This document shows, piece after piece, positions 32,801 to 41,748 of a stretch of DNA of 64,000 bases. The stretch spans positions 19,282,001-19,346,000 of the forward strand of contig JBHGNT010000005.1 of NCBI GenBank assembly GCA_043228905.1, in the 5' to 3' direction. The position numbers and the translations under genes are program-made. The notes under the pieces are model-generated. The model did not search any database. It worked only from the letters and a program-made list of their open reading frames with translations, and was not told where the DNA came from. The first letter of the stretch is position 1, and each line of letters starts with the position of its first letter. The DNA comes from Azolla caroliniana (taxonomy: Eukaryota; Polypodiophyta).

Positions 32801-34396
32801 GGGGCGCAGCATGCGGTAGCGGACTACCTAAGCAGACTCGAATCCGGAGAAGCAAGGGACGGCGTCCAGGATGAGTTTCCCGACGCCGAGTTGTTCCGGA
32901 TCACGACGAAACCGGCAATGGATGCAACGGTAGCCGATGAAGACACGTGGCTAACTGAGATGCATCAGTTCCTGAGCACCGGAGTTCCCCCGGAGAACAT
33001 GGACCGCGATGAAAGGAAAAGGGTAGCAGTAAGAAGCAGACATTTCTGCTTGGTTGGAGACACCCTCTATCACAAGGGGGCAGATGGCATCTGGAGACGA
33101 GTAGTGCGGAGCGATGAGAAGGATTTAATCCTCAGGGAAGCCCACTGTGGAATTGCTGGCGGGCATTATGCCGGCGACGCAACCGCTCGGAAAATATGGC
33201 AGAGCGGACAGTGGTGGCCCACCACCCTAAAAGATGCCGTGAAGTATAGCAGAGAATGCGATTTGTGTCAACGACTGGGCCAACCCACGGAGCAGGCCCG
33301 GATGCCACACCACCCGGGCTTGCCTTTGGAACCGTTTCAAAAGTGGGGATTGGACTTTGTCGGTCCATTCAAACCACCGGCAATGCGAACCGGAAATCGG
33401 TATGTCATAGTGGCGACCGACTATTGCACCAAATGGGTAGAAGCAAAGGCCTTACGGGACAACACGGCCGCGTCCACGACAAAGTTTCTGTACGAGTGCA
33501 TATGGTGCCGGTATGGATGCCCGATCGAGCTTATAAGTGACCAAGGAGGACATTTTCTCGGGCAGGTAGTAGAAAGCCTGACGTCATTTTACGCGGTGGT
33601 ACATAAAAAGAGTACTCCCTACTACCCTCAAGCTAATGGACTAGCGGAATCAACGAACAAAACTCTGCAGAACATCCTACAAAAAATCGTCAACGAGAAC
33701 CGGACCGACTGGGATACGAAATTGCAAAGCGCGCTATGGGCGTACCGAACAACGTACAAAACCAGCATCCGGATAACCCCGTTCCGGCTAGCATTCGGTT
33801 TAGAAGCGGTCATGCCGGTAGAGTTCCAGATCCCCAGCTTACGGATTCAGGTGAAGGAGCGCTTAAGTGAGAACGAGTCCGAACGAATCCGGCTGGCGAC
33901 GTTGTTGGAATTAGAAGAAAACCGAATAGCCAGCTTACTACAACTCGAACTGGAGCAAAGGAGGAGAAAAGCTTTCGTGGACCGACACCGGCGTGGCAAC
34001 GAAAAGGAGTTCGAAGTCAGGAAACCGGTGCTACTATTCCAGACACGAATGGGGAACATGCCGGGAAAGTTGCGGTTTCGGTGGACCGGACCGTTCTGGA
34101 TCACCAAGGAGTACAATGGGTCGTATTAGCTCGGCACGTTGTCTGGAGATGTTATCGGCAAGTGGGCAAATGGGTTTCGGCTAAAGCCGTATAAGGGAAA
34201 TATGCCAGCGAACCCGTTCAAGCAAAACCCGGAAATCCGGCAAGATGAGGAACCGACACCGACAGACGCTGCTGAAGATATTCGGACCGAGGAAGAACCG
34301 ACACCGATACTAACAAAGACTATCCCGGAAAACCGACAGAAGGATCCGGTATCCACACGAACCGACCCGAACAAATCGGGGGGGACCAGCAAATGA
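29900..34396 (+). CDS. pol: Gypsy pol polyprotein: nucleocapsid linker, protease, RT, RNase H, integrase
   Basis: The frame is the same as gag and opens directly after TAG 29897. It begins with an Arg/Asp-rich linker of about 130 residues and a third knuckle, C-YY-C-RKEG-H-YSNQ-C. Protease shows IIDGGSGVNVIS, with DGGS at the active site. RT shows SPIVVVPKKNGKIR, FLDGFSGYNQI and the catalytic QVFLDDFAVYS. RNase H follows with HVFVDASD and TTEREALGMVY. Integrase has an HHCC finger (H...H, then CDLC) and a D,D-35-E core (GLDFVGP, ISDQGGHF, GLAEST). TAG at 34127-34129 interrupts the C-terminus, but the family-like sequence (LGTLSGDVIGKWANGFRLKPYKG) continues in frame to 34396. There is no chromodomain. 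Confidence 0.92.
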
Positions 34397-34572
34397 CGTG
34401 GTCCAAACAAAGAAAAAAAAAAAAGAAGAAGAAGAAGAAGAAAAGAAGACGTGGGCAAAATCGACGCGAATCATAGTAATGATGGGGAGATCACAAGAGG
34501 TGGGAGCGCCACCATGCAACGAAGAGGCGCCATGCATTAAAGAAGGACGTGCGCGTACTTGCTATTTAAAGC
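34397..34572 (+). other. A/G-rich spacer between pol and the post-pol ORF
   Basis: The spacer contains a long purine run of AAAG/AAGAAG units at about 34409-34450 and a TATTTAAA motif at 34563-34570. It may hold the signals that separate pol from the downstream ORF. No protein family is visible. Confidence 0.5.
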
Positions 34573-35739
34573 ATGGAACGTGGGACTCACACGCGGCAAA
34601 CAAGAAAGGACATACTAATTATGGCGGGAGAGGAACATGCGCGGGAAACGAAAAAGGGCGGCTCGAGGCAAAAGCCACTATATAAGACACAGGCCTGCGA
34701 AGGACTCACTTTTTACGAATTTTCCTACATACAGGCGCAGAAGCACAGAAGAGCGATCCGACACACAGAGCACACACAGCCCGATCCCGAACAACAGGCA
34801 ACAGAAGAAGAATTCGAAACAATGGTACTGTCGGAGGAGGCACGCCAATGGATGAGGGAGAACGGGTTAAAAGGATTGCTGCGGATCGCCGACGCTCCAC
34901 CACATGCAGAACCAGAGCAGACGGCAGCATCGATCGATTTATCAGAAGTCACGGAAGGAGCGGTGCAAGCGCTCACGGGGATAAAAGCAGGAGGGCTTCA
35001 AACAATCGAAAACCCTTCAAGCGAAATCCTGTTCGAATATTTCGGTGAGTACTCTATCAGCAGCAAGGCGTACCGAACACAGGGCGGAGAGAACCTGCTG
35101 TTCGGAGAAGTGGCCCGTGCCATGATGGAATACGGATTCGTGAATCCTCGTCCCCCGGCCATAGCCAAGTACCGGGCAGCGTTCTTAATAGCAGCATACG
35201 AAGGATTACAAGTAGACTGGCTCCATTTCATAACCGAAGGATTGAAGGAGGCCATCAAGAATCTTGGGGAAGGAAAAAAGCCATGGGCCGGGATAGCACA
35301 ATGGCTAACGGTGTTAGTCCCACCGGTGCTCCCCATCACACAAAAGAAAAGAGGTCGGCAGGAGACGACGCCGAAAAAGGTCACAAAGCGCCGACAGATC
35401 TTGGAGAAACACACCCCCGGATGGACCCAGCAAGAAGCAGAACAGCGGGGGGAAGGACCATCCCGACAGCAACAGGAACCGGCAACAAAGGCAAAACCGG
35501 CAGCAAAAGGCAAAGGGAAATCGGCCGAGGAGGAACTGGTAGCACGCAAACCAATCAATATAACGCTGCGACGGCCGGAACCGGAACCAGAGGTCTTTAT
35601 ACAAAAGGTCCGTCTGGTAGCCGCACCGGAGGAGGAAGCTGAAACAGAAGACTCATCCGAACCACTGGTAAGACTCCCAGCAAGACAGGGTTGGGAGAGA
35701 CGGGCGAAAGGACCAGCTCCACCAGTTTACAAAACTTAG
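34573..35739 (+). CDS. Additional post-pol ORF, first part (unknown function)
   Basis: The frame of 388 codons begins at ATG 34573; an internal ATG at 34822 (MVLSEEARQW) is an alternative start. The central part (EILFEYFGEYSISSKAY, LLFGEVARAMMEYGFV, YRAAFLIAAYEGLQVDWLHF, PWAGIAQWLTVLVP) is a compact helical domain. It loosely recalls the putative plant transposon protein domain found in post-pol ORFs of Athila-like elements; that similarity is by eye only. The C-terminal half is Lys/Gln/Glu rich. I see no signal peptide, transmembrane helix or envelope-like Cys pattern. It ends at TAG 35737-35739, but the next ORF continues in the same frame after a second stop (TAA 35749-35751). Confidence 0.7.
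   Translation: MERGTHTRQTRKDILIMAGEEHARETKKGGSRQKPLYKTQACEGLTFYEFSYIQAQKHRRAIRHTEHTQPDPEQQATEEEFETMVLSEEARQWMRENGLKGLLRIADAPPHAEPEQTAASIDLSEVTEGAVQALTGIKAGGLQTIENPSSEILFEYFGEYSISSKAYRTQGGENLLFGEVARAMMEYGFVNPRPPAIAKYRAAFLIAAYEGLQVDWLHFITEGLKEAIKNLGEGKKPWAGIAQWLTVLVPPVLPITQKKRGRQETTPKKVTKRRQILEKHTPGWTQQEAEQRGEGPSRQQQEPATKAKPAAKGKGKSAEEELVARKPINITLRRPEPEPEVFIQKVRLVAAPEEEAETEDSSEPLVRLPARQGWERRAKGPAPPVYKT
34679..34686 (+). promoter_or_regulatory. Possible internal promoter (TATATAAG) before the post-pol ORF
   Basis: TATATAAG lies about 137 bp upstream of the ATG at 34822 and inside the 5' part of the longer frame. If used, it would drive a short mRNA for the post-pol protein from the internal start. 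There is no direct evidence of use. Confidence 0.3.
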
Positions 35740-35751
35740 CAGAGGGTGTAA

Positions 35752-37779
35752 GGACCACCTCCAGTAGCCGAGGCGGAAGCAGTACCGGAACCCGTACCGA
35801 GGGAAGCAGCACCGACACCGGTTGTGCCGGACTTCAGAAAACCGGTCATCCCAGAGAAGAAGAATGAACAAGCGCCGGAGCCAGAGAAAAGGCCGGAAAA
35901 ACAGCCTGAGTTAAGTAAGCAAGGCCACCCCGACACAGGAAGAACAAAGCCACAATGGCTGAGATGGCTTTCGGAGCAGTTATCGGGAGTAGCGGACCAG
36001 TTAGAGAAAGAAGAAACGTGTAGGCAACAGTTGACGCATACAACAACTCAGGAGTTGGTCGCGCTCCGATCACAGATCGAGGAAATGCAAGGGGAGCTGT
36101 TGCAAGCAAGGGAAGGAATTCAACAAGCACAAGTTGTCACCAAGCCGGTCGGGACAACAAGGAAGCAACCGGAACCGGAACTGGAACCGGAACCAGAACC
36201 GGTAGCCTTGCAAACCGGCCCTGAGACTGAAAAAATAATAGAAACCTTACGAGAGGAGTTAAAAGCTCAGGAGGCATTAAGGGAAAGAGAAAGGGAGCAG
36301 CGGAAAGCGGTGGAGGACGACAGACGAAAAATGGAAGAAGGCCTCCGGAAAGGTCGAGCCGCTAATGACCGACTGCAAGAAGAAAAAGAGAAGCTGCAAA
36401 AGGAGAAGGACCGACTGCGTCGACATGCCGAGCAGGAGATAGAACGACTGCAGGAAGAACTCCGACAACAGAAGGACCGGGACGATCGGTTAAGAGCTCA
36501 GGCAAATCGACGCCTGAAGCAGAAGATAGAGGACTTCGACCGTCTCTACCGAGATCACAAGCAGGCCGAGTCGGACAACAAGAAACGGGCAGCAGACTAC
36601 GACCGGCAAATAGAGAAGCTGAAAGAAAAGCTCAAAGAGACCCGATTAGACCTGGCTAAGGCAATGGATGAGGTCAGTGCCAACAAGGAAGCATTGTCGG
36701 CGGAAATAGCCCAAGCGACGGAGAGAAGGAAGGAATTAGAGGCATTGAGGTGGGAAAAGCTGGATCTGACCAAGATCAGGAATGAAGAAAAGGAAAAATC
36801 GACCTTCACGATCAGCAAACTGCAAAGTACCTATGAAAAGCAGAAAGCGGATTACGAGGCCCAGGCTCAGATAATGGCCGACATTATAAAACGGGCAAGG
36901 AAGGAAAAGCAAGAAGCTTATGCGCATGCTAAGGCGGGGGTTGACCGGATCAAGCTCATCATGTCAGGATGGAGTACCCGAGCTCAGGCAAGCATCAACG
37001 AAAGTACGGAAAAGCTATGGAAGGAGTGGTCACAACAGGCAGCCGAGCTGCAGACACTCCGAGCGGATGGCGAGAATCGGAGGAAGACCGGTGACAAGTT
37101 CTACAAGATGGATGAAGAAAGTATCGTCACCATTCGGGAAGAATTGTCGGAGGATTTCTACGCTTTAGCGGAAGAACATCTCAAAGAAATCCGAGGGTTG
37201 GTAGAGAGGTTGGATGACAGGCAGCTCGCAACTCAGTTGGAGTTGGAGAGATACGAGCAGGACCGGTTACGACAGGAAGCTAAGGGAAGAACGACGCCAA
37301 TCACTATTAGTGAGGGAGAGCGACCGGCTAAAGTTGAACCAACAGACACCGAACAACCCCGACGAGGAATACCCGAAGAAGAACTTCCGTTCGACGGAGA
37401 AGAAGAAGAGCAGGAGCAGACCGATGCCGGAGAAGAAGAAGAGCAGGAGCAGACCGATGCCGGAGAAGAAGAAGAGCTGAGACCGGAAGACACCAGAGCA
37501 GAGGAAGGAGGCATATCGAGCCGACCAGTCGAGACCAGAGAAAGCGACACTGGTAACAGAACAGAGCCTGGAACAGAGGGAGAACAGGAAGAACCCGGAC
37601 GAAGCGGTGAGGAAGCACCGGCACCACAGAATCAAGCAGAGCCGGAGCAACAAATTTTTATGGAACAACCCACCCAACCGGAGGTCGAAGACCAGGCAGG
37701 CAAGGAACAGGAACAGGAGGAAGAAGCACCACTTGACACCATTGAGCAGAGTGTGCTCGATATTTTGGAGGAAGAATGA
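35752..37779 (+). CDS. Additional post-pol ORF, second part: long coiled-coil protein
   Basis: The frame is open from 35752 to the TGA at 37777-37779 and matches the frame of the preceding ORF. Only TAG and TAA separate them, so they may have been one protein of about 1060 residues. A Pro/Glu-rich lead is followed from about residue 150 by some 350 residues of nearly continuous heptads (EEKEKLQKEKDRLRR, EIERLQEELRQQKDRDD, EKLKEKLKETRLDLAKAM), then an acidic tail with two 11-residue GEEEEQEQTDA repeats. The coiled coil suggests oligomerisation, perhaps within the particle or with host protein. No enzymatic motif is seen and no function is assigned. Confidence 0.75.
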   Translation, partial: GPPPVAEAEAVPEPVPREAAPTPVVPDFRKPVIPEKKNEQAPEPEKRPEKQPELSKQGHPDTGRTKPQWLRWLSEQLSGVADQLEKEETCRQQLTHTTTQELVALRSQIEEMQGELLQAREGIQQAQVVTKPVGTTRKQPEPELEPEPEPVALQTGPETEKIIETLREELKAQEALREREREQRKAVEDDRRKMEEGLRKGRAANDRLQEEKEKLQKEKDRLRRHAEQEIERLQEELRQQKDRDDRLRAQANRRLKQKIEDFDRLYRDHKQAESDNKKRAADYDRQIEKLKEKLKETRLDLAKAMDEVSANKEALSAEIAQATERRKELEALRWEKLDLTKIRNEEKEKSTFTISKLQSTYEKQKADYEAQAQIMADIIKRARKEKQEAYAHAKAGVDRIKLIMSGWSTRAQASINESTEKLWKEWSQQAAELQTLRADGENRRKTGDKFYKMDEESIVTIREELSEDFYALAEEHLKEIRGLVERLDDRQLATQLELERYEQDRLRQEAKGRTTPITISEGERPAKVEPTDTEQPRRGIPEEELPFDGEEEEQEQTDAGEEEEQEQTDAGEEEELRPEDTRAEEGGISSRPVETRESDTGNRTEPGTEGEQEEPGRSGEEAPAPQNQAEPEQQIFMEQPTQPEVEDQAGKEQEQEEEAPLDTIEQSVLDILEEE

Positions 37780-37829
37780 GGCCGGGAGTGGATTCGAAGT
37801 GCAAGGCACTTTCCCACGGGCGTGCCATG

Positions 37830-38232
37830 TGTTGGCCGGTCAGAAGAGCAAGGACAAGTGGGAAGGCGGAGTCGGATCGGATAATAGGAAGTAAATAATA
37901 GTAGAATTATTATTCGGAGGGACGGATCCGGTACAGTTGTACCGATCCGGATCCGGACCGATTCGGATGTCGGTTGCCTAAGCGCACCGATTGTACGCAC
38001 CGATTGTAACCTTGTCGGATGCCTATAAAAGGATCCGATGATTTGTAAAGGGTTTGACGGAAGTAATACAATAGTAATTATTGCGTGTTTATCTGTATCT
38101 TCGTATTGTTTACCGTCTGTGCTTAATTGTAATCATCTTACGCGTGTAACCTAGCATCCAATCCTTACCACCCCTTTGGAGAAGTGTCAGATAGACACCG
38201 GTGTTGAGGCTAGTCCGGCCAGGCAAACAACA
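37830..38232 (+). repeat. Gypsy 3' LTR
   Basis: The LTR is 403 bp and starts TGTTGGCCGG. It differs from the 5' LTR by five transitions and a 13-bp tandem duplication, CGCACCGATTGTA, just upstream of the TATA box. The bases directly before it (ending GGGCGTGCCATG) are not a purine tract. Confidence 0.95.
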
Positions 38233-38237
38233 ATAAC

Positions 38238-38545
38238 AAGAGTGCTTCTTGTCATGAAGTAACCAAGTGTTGAACACATGAAGAGCCCAGAATCCTAAGT
38301 GAAATACATCCATTCAGTAATTGCCACCATGAAGCCTTAATCGTTGTCCTCCCATGTGTTAAACCCTTGTTCTCAATGAAATATTGAACAATAGATAAGT
38401 AATTCAGGGTTGTGAGTTTGAACACATGTCTTGTAATAATGAAAATCTATGAGCCATCATCATATACATAGATAAGTTCAATATTCCAGCTCCCCCCAAG
38501 TGCTTAGGGGTTGCTAGATGATTCCACGCAACCCAAGTGCTTAGG
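38238..38545 (-). mobile_element. LINE ORF2 relic, 5' part, separated from 27400-28110 by the Gypsy insertion
   Basis: Minus-strand translation gives STWVAWNHLATPKHLGGAGI, the conserved post-RT segment of plant L1 ORF2 proteins (W..L..PK..GGLGI type). Removing the Gypsy element and one TSD joins this to the relic at 27400-28110 in the correct order. Confidence 0.65.
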
Positions 38546-38715
38546 GATCCGGACCGATTCACAGCCGGTTGCCGATTAGGCACCATTTTATAGCACAGAT
38601 CGGATGCTTATAAAAGGATCTAGATATCATTGTATGAACGACAGAACATTAATATAAGAGTGTGTTATTATTGTCTATATGATCTTTATTCCGTCCTGTG
38701 TTTAATGTATTTGCA
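38546..38715 (+). repeat. Diverged LTR fragment related to the Gypsy LTR
   Basis: GATCCGGACCGATTC, CCGGTTGCC and CGGATGCTTATAAAAGGATC are shared in order with the LTR interior at about 28227-28305. The copy is much more diverged than the two LTRs of the intact element. It is therefore an older insertion of the same or a sister family, now an LTR fragment with its TATA box. Confidence 0.75.
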
Positions 38716-38925
38716 TTTAACAATTTTCCATGAACAAGAGAGACAACCGGAACTCACCCAATTGAAGAGGTTGAAGATGATGAAGACAATAGAAGACCCG
38801 CAATATGTGTTGAGTATGTGGATGCCGACAACACAAGATTCCTTATTTCTATATCTCTTACAAAGCTCTAATCGAGAGCTTTCTAATGCTTAACTTTGTG
38901 CCCAATTCTGTTGTCGATAGAGGTC

Positions 38926-38949
38926 TCTCTCTCTCTCTCTCTCTCTCTA
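38926..38949. repeat. CT dinucleotide microsatellite
   Basis: An uninterrupted CT run of about 12 units just upstream of the LINE fragment. Confidence 0.8.
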
Positions 38950-38984
38950 CAAGTTAAGAAACAAACGCCCTACACCCACCTACT

Positions 38985-40235
38985 CCTTGAGACGAGATCG
39001 CTTCCCATTGAGATCATGGCCATGGAAAGGGTTGAATACATGCTTAAGGTTCAAAAAAGTCCCTCACATTGACTTCCTAGAATTGCTTGGGAAGCAAGCA
39101 AAAAGATCCAACGAGACGCATAAAAGCAAAAATTTGTGTTCCGGTTGGATGCAAGATATAGAAAAATGGTTTGGTAGATGGGATGCGAGACACTTGCTTC
39201 ATGATGCATTATTAGATTCCTCTATAAATGAGGCCTTTTTGCAACGCCAATGCATCATGATTGTTACCGTACGAGATGTACGGGTGATTGATAAGTGAGG
39301 GTGAAAGATGTAATGTATTTGTAATCTTATACGATTACATGAATGTAAGTGTGAGTGTGGTGGATACAAAGAGGTGTGAGTGAGTGACTAGGTGTGAATG
39401 CCCAAGGGGCTTGCACCCTTGTGTATCTACCCTTTTGTACCTAGTTAAACCCTTATGGGGAAATGAATGAATACAATGAACATTTCTATCTCTCTCTCTC
39501 TTTGTCATCTCTCTTCCTCTCTCTCCCCTTAACGTTGAACCCCCTTGGGAGGGGGGTGGAGCCATTCTAGGCACCACCCCCCACCCCACAATGCTTCTCA
39601 ATGCTTGTCGTTTCTCTCACCATCAATCCCATAACGCTCATCATCCTCATCAAACACACCATCTCCATCACCAATCATCATTACCATTAACCCTAACCCT
39701 AAAACCAATAACAATGACATGGGACAAATGTGGAGGCTCACACTTCACACATTATACTACACACGTTGCACCTAACTACAAAACCATATTCTTTGCGGAA
39801 CGGGGAAATCGTACACATCGATACATGTTAAAGCCCATACCGTTATCTACCATTCAAACCATTGCTTCCATGCGACTTAGCTCACATGCATTGCGATGTG
39901 AAACAGGGCGTTGGGGCACAAGTGATGAGAGTGGTCGGCTATGCACACTTTGCCCTAAACAAGTTCGCGAGTCTGAGTATCACACTTTGATACAATGCTC
40001 TGCCTTTGATCATATTCGACCATGCTTTCCACATCTCTTCGACCGAGCCCAATCCTTGCATGAATTCCTCTCACAACCACAATGTGCACTCTCGATTGCA
40101 ACATTCATTGGTAAAGTTCTTGAACATCGAGAGTCACTACTCACTTTCACATGTATCACGTGAAATGTAATCTTTTTGGTCTCATAGGTCATATTTGACC
40201 TCCGAAGATGATAATATAATCTATCTATCTATCTA
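38985..40235 (+). mobile_element. LINE fragment: ORF2 C-terminus plus complete 3' end (5'-truncated)
   Basis: The open pieces read MERVEYMLKVQKVPH, KSKNLCSGWMQDIEKWFGRW, LLHDALLDSSINEAF and QRQC. After removal of a solo LTR (39262-39713) the frame resumes at MTWDKCGGSHFTHYTTH, then RLSSHALRCETGRWGT, CTLCPKQVRESEYHTLIQC and LSIATFIGKVLEHRESLL. This is the end of a LINE ORF2 with its terminal CX2C...H...C motif. The 3' UTR holds the terminal hairpin AGGTCATATTTGACCT (40186-40201) and ends in a CTAT repeat at 40220-40238, a typical LINE tail. The RT and endonuclease domains are missing. Confidence 0.8.
39262..39713. repeat. Solo LTR inserted in the LINE fragment
   Basis: The 452-bp element begins TGTTACCGTACG and ends CCAATAACA, with short inverted ends TGTTA/TAACA. 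It is flanked by ATGAT (39257-39261) and ATGAC (39714-39718), a 5-bp duplication with one change. Removing it restores the LINE reading frame exactly (QCI then MTWDKCGG). It contains a CT-rich run at about 39490-39530 and G/C-rich ACCACCCC patches. Confidence 0.78.
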
Positions 40236-40238
40236 TCT

Positions 40239-40559
40239 CTCATTCACACATAGAGACTGTGTTCTTTGAAGTATGAGCATCAACAAAACTTGTATATACC
40301 TTTGTAAGAAAAGTTGTGTAGTCAATATCTATGGCTCCATGTTGGCTTGTTTATTCTTATTGGCTTGGTGGTTTATAATGTAAGATCAAAGTCATAAATT
40401 TGGGGGAACCTAAAGTTCAATCTTTACTATGGGATAGGCCGCGTCTCATAGATTGCAATGGGTTTCCCATGAACATTAAACATGTGTTTCTCCCTTTATG
40501 AGCCACTTGAACTTGTAGAAAGCTTCAAGTACATTGGACTTGAAGTTCCCTCAATCATA
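40239..40559. other. Spacer between two LINE fragments
   Basis: No gene or clear repeat is recognised; there are short open frames only. Confidence 0.5.
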
Positions 40560-41075
40560 GATGGAATGAAGTAAGAAATATAGCATATTATGCATTTAAA
40601 AACACATGCCATGCCAGACAGATTAAAGTTTGGTTCTTGAAAAAAATACATTTTCGACACTTGGTGACCTCAATGCTTCTCTATAGGGTGGAAGTATGGG
40701 GTAGTAGCATCCTTGAGTTCAGTTGGAAAGAGTTTGAAAGAGTCCAAAAGTATTTTCCTACAAACGCTATCCATGTCAAGATACAAATGCCAGACACCTT
40801 CCTACTTCTCAATAGGGGATCATCATTTCCCATTTGAGATCATGTCCATGAAAAGAGTCGTTGAATACATGCCTAAAGTTCCAAAAGTCCTAGAATCATA
40901 TGGGAAGCAAGCAAAAAGATACATAAAAGTAAACTTTTGTGATTCGATTGGAAACAAGATATGGAGTTTTGGCATGGAAGGTAAGATGCAACACACTTGC
41001 TTCATGGTGCATCCATAGATTCCTTTGTGAATGAGACCTTTTTGCACTGCTAATGTATCATGACACGAGTGGGAA
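40560..41075 (+). mobile_element. Second LINE ORF2 C-terminal fragment of the same family
   Basis: Broken frames read FRHLVTSMLLYRVEVWGSSI, FERVQKYF, LLLNRGSSFPIEIMSMKRVVEYMPKV and SYGKQAKRY. The part from 40840 aligns with 39010-39270 of the first LINE fragment (both share GGGAAGCAAGCAAAAAGAT). This copy covers sequence upstream of the first one but lacks the zinc-finger end and the 3' hairpin, so it is truncated at both sides. Confidence 0.7.
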
Positions 41076-41577
41076 ACTTAAAAAAAAATGCAGAGATTAT
41101 AATTATAGCTCACGTTTTCTCTTCGATGTGAGATGGGGGTAAGCCTCTCTGCATTCTCTTCGATGCATCGAAACATGCGCAAACCAATGAGTCAGGGAGA
41201 TAGGGGCCATCATCGATTGTGTGTATTGCTCATTGAACAAGTGCAGGATTCAGCTTGCAAACCGCACATTGATGTCAATCTGGTGAGTTCCGGGCACACC
41301 TGGGGTCTACTTCCAAGTTCCCAAACGCACATGTTGTTCTCGATCGGGTTCTGCACCTGAACAACACACGTTGGCAAGAAATGGCTCTCACAAAAAATCT
41401 CAATGCACACTCACTCTCAATTGACCGATGGACGGATGGACTGATTGACTTCCCCACTGAAATTCTCGGACATTGGAACAGAGGCTATTGTCCTGTCTCC
41501 CCAGTTCGGATTTCCGGGAGCCTCCATCCTATTGGCCAGAATATGCTTTGCTTGTGTGTGTGTGTGTATATACATAC

Positions 41578-41617
<40 letters not shown>

Positions 41618-41748
41618 AATACATACATATATATATATATATATAATATAAATCTTCTCCATATCCACAGATCATCCATCTCTGCTACAATTAGGGTTTT
41701 GTACCTTCTGTGCCTGCCTGTGACGAGAGATAGAGATAAGAGATAGAG
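41076..41748. other. Upstream region of the NFU gene
   Basis: There is no coding region. The region contains a TG/TA microsatellite (41553-41653) about 100 bp upstream of the proposed NFU start, and probably the NFU promoter and 5' UTR. Confidence 0.5.
41553..41653. repeat. TG/TA dinucleotide microsatellite in the NFU promoter region
   Basis: A short TG run passes into long TA runs interrupted by TAAATACATACA. It lies about 95-195 bp upstream of the NFU ATG, so length changes could alter promoter spacing. Confidence 0.85.

Larger units (their letters stand above)
28111..38232 (+). mobile_element. Nearly complete Gypsy (Ty3) LTR retrotransposon, non-chromodomain type
   Basis: The element is 10,122 bp including LTRs, flanked by the 5-bp duplication ATAAC (28106-28110 and 38233-38237). 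The order is 5' LTR, primer site, gag, protease, RT, RNase H, integrase, then a long additional ORF before the 3' LTR. Integrase lies after RNase H, as in Gypsy. There is no chromodomain and no second RNase H, so it is neither a chromovirus nor a typical Tat element. It may belong with the Athila-like or early-diverging non-chromovirus clades known outside angiosperms; this placement is inference. The LTRs differ by five transitions plus one 13-bp duplication, so insertion was recent. The GC content is well above that of the surrounding DNA. Confidence 0.95.

Noticed and set aside
34573-37779. Envelope gene of an endogenous retrovirus
   Set aside because: There is no signal peptide, transmembrane helix or cysteine-rich surface-protein pattern. 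The content is helical, charged and coiled coil.
28111-38232. Assignment of the Gypsy element to the Tat/Ogre clade
   Set aside because: No second RNase H between RNase H and integrase. The post-pol ORF alone is not enough.
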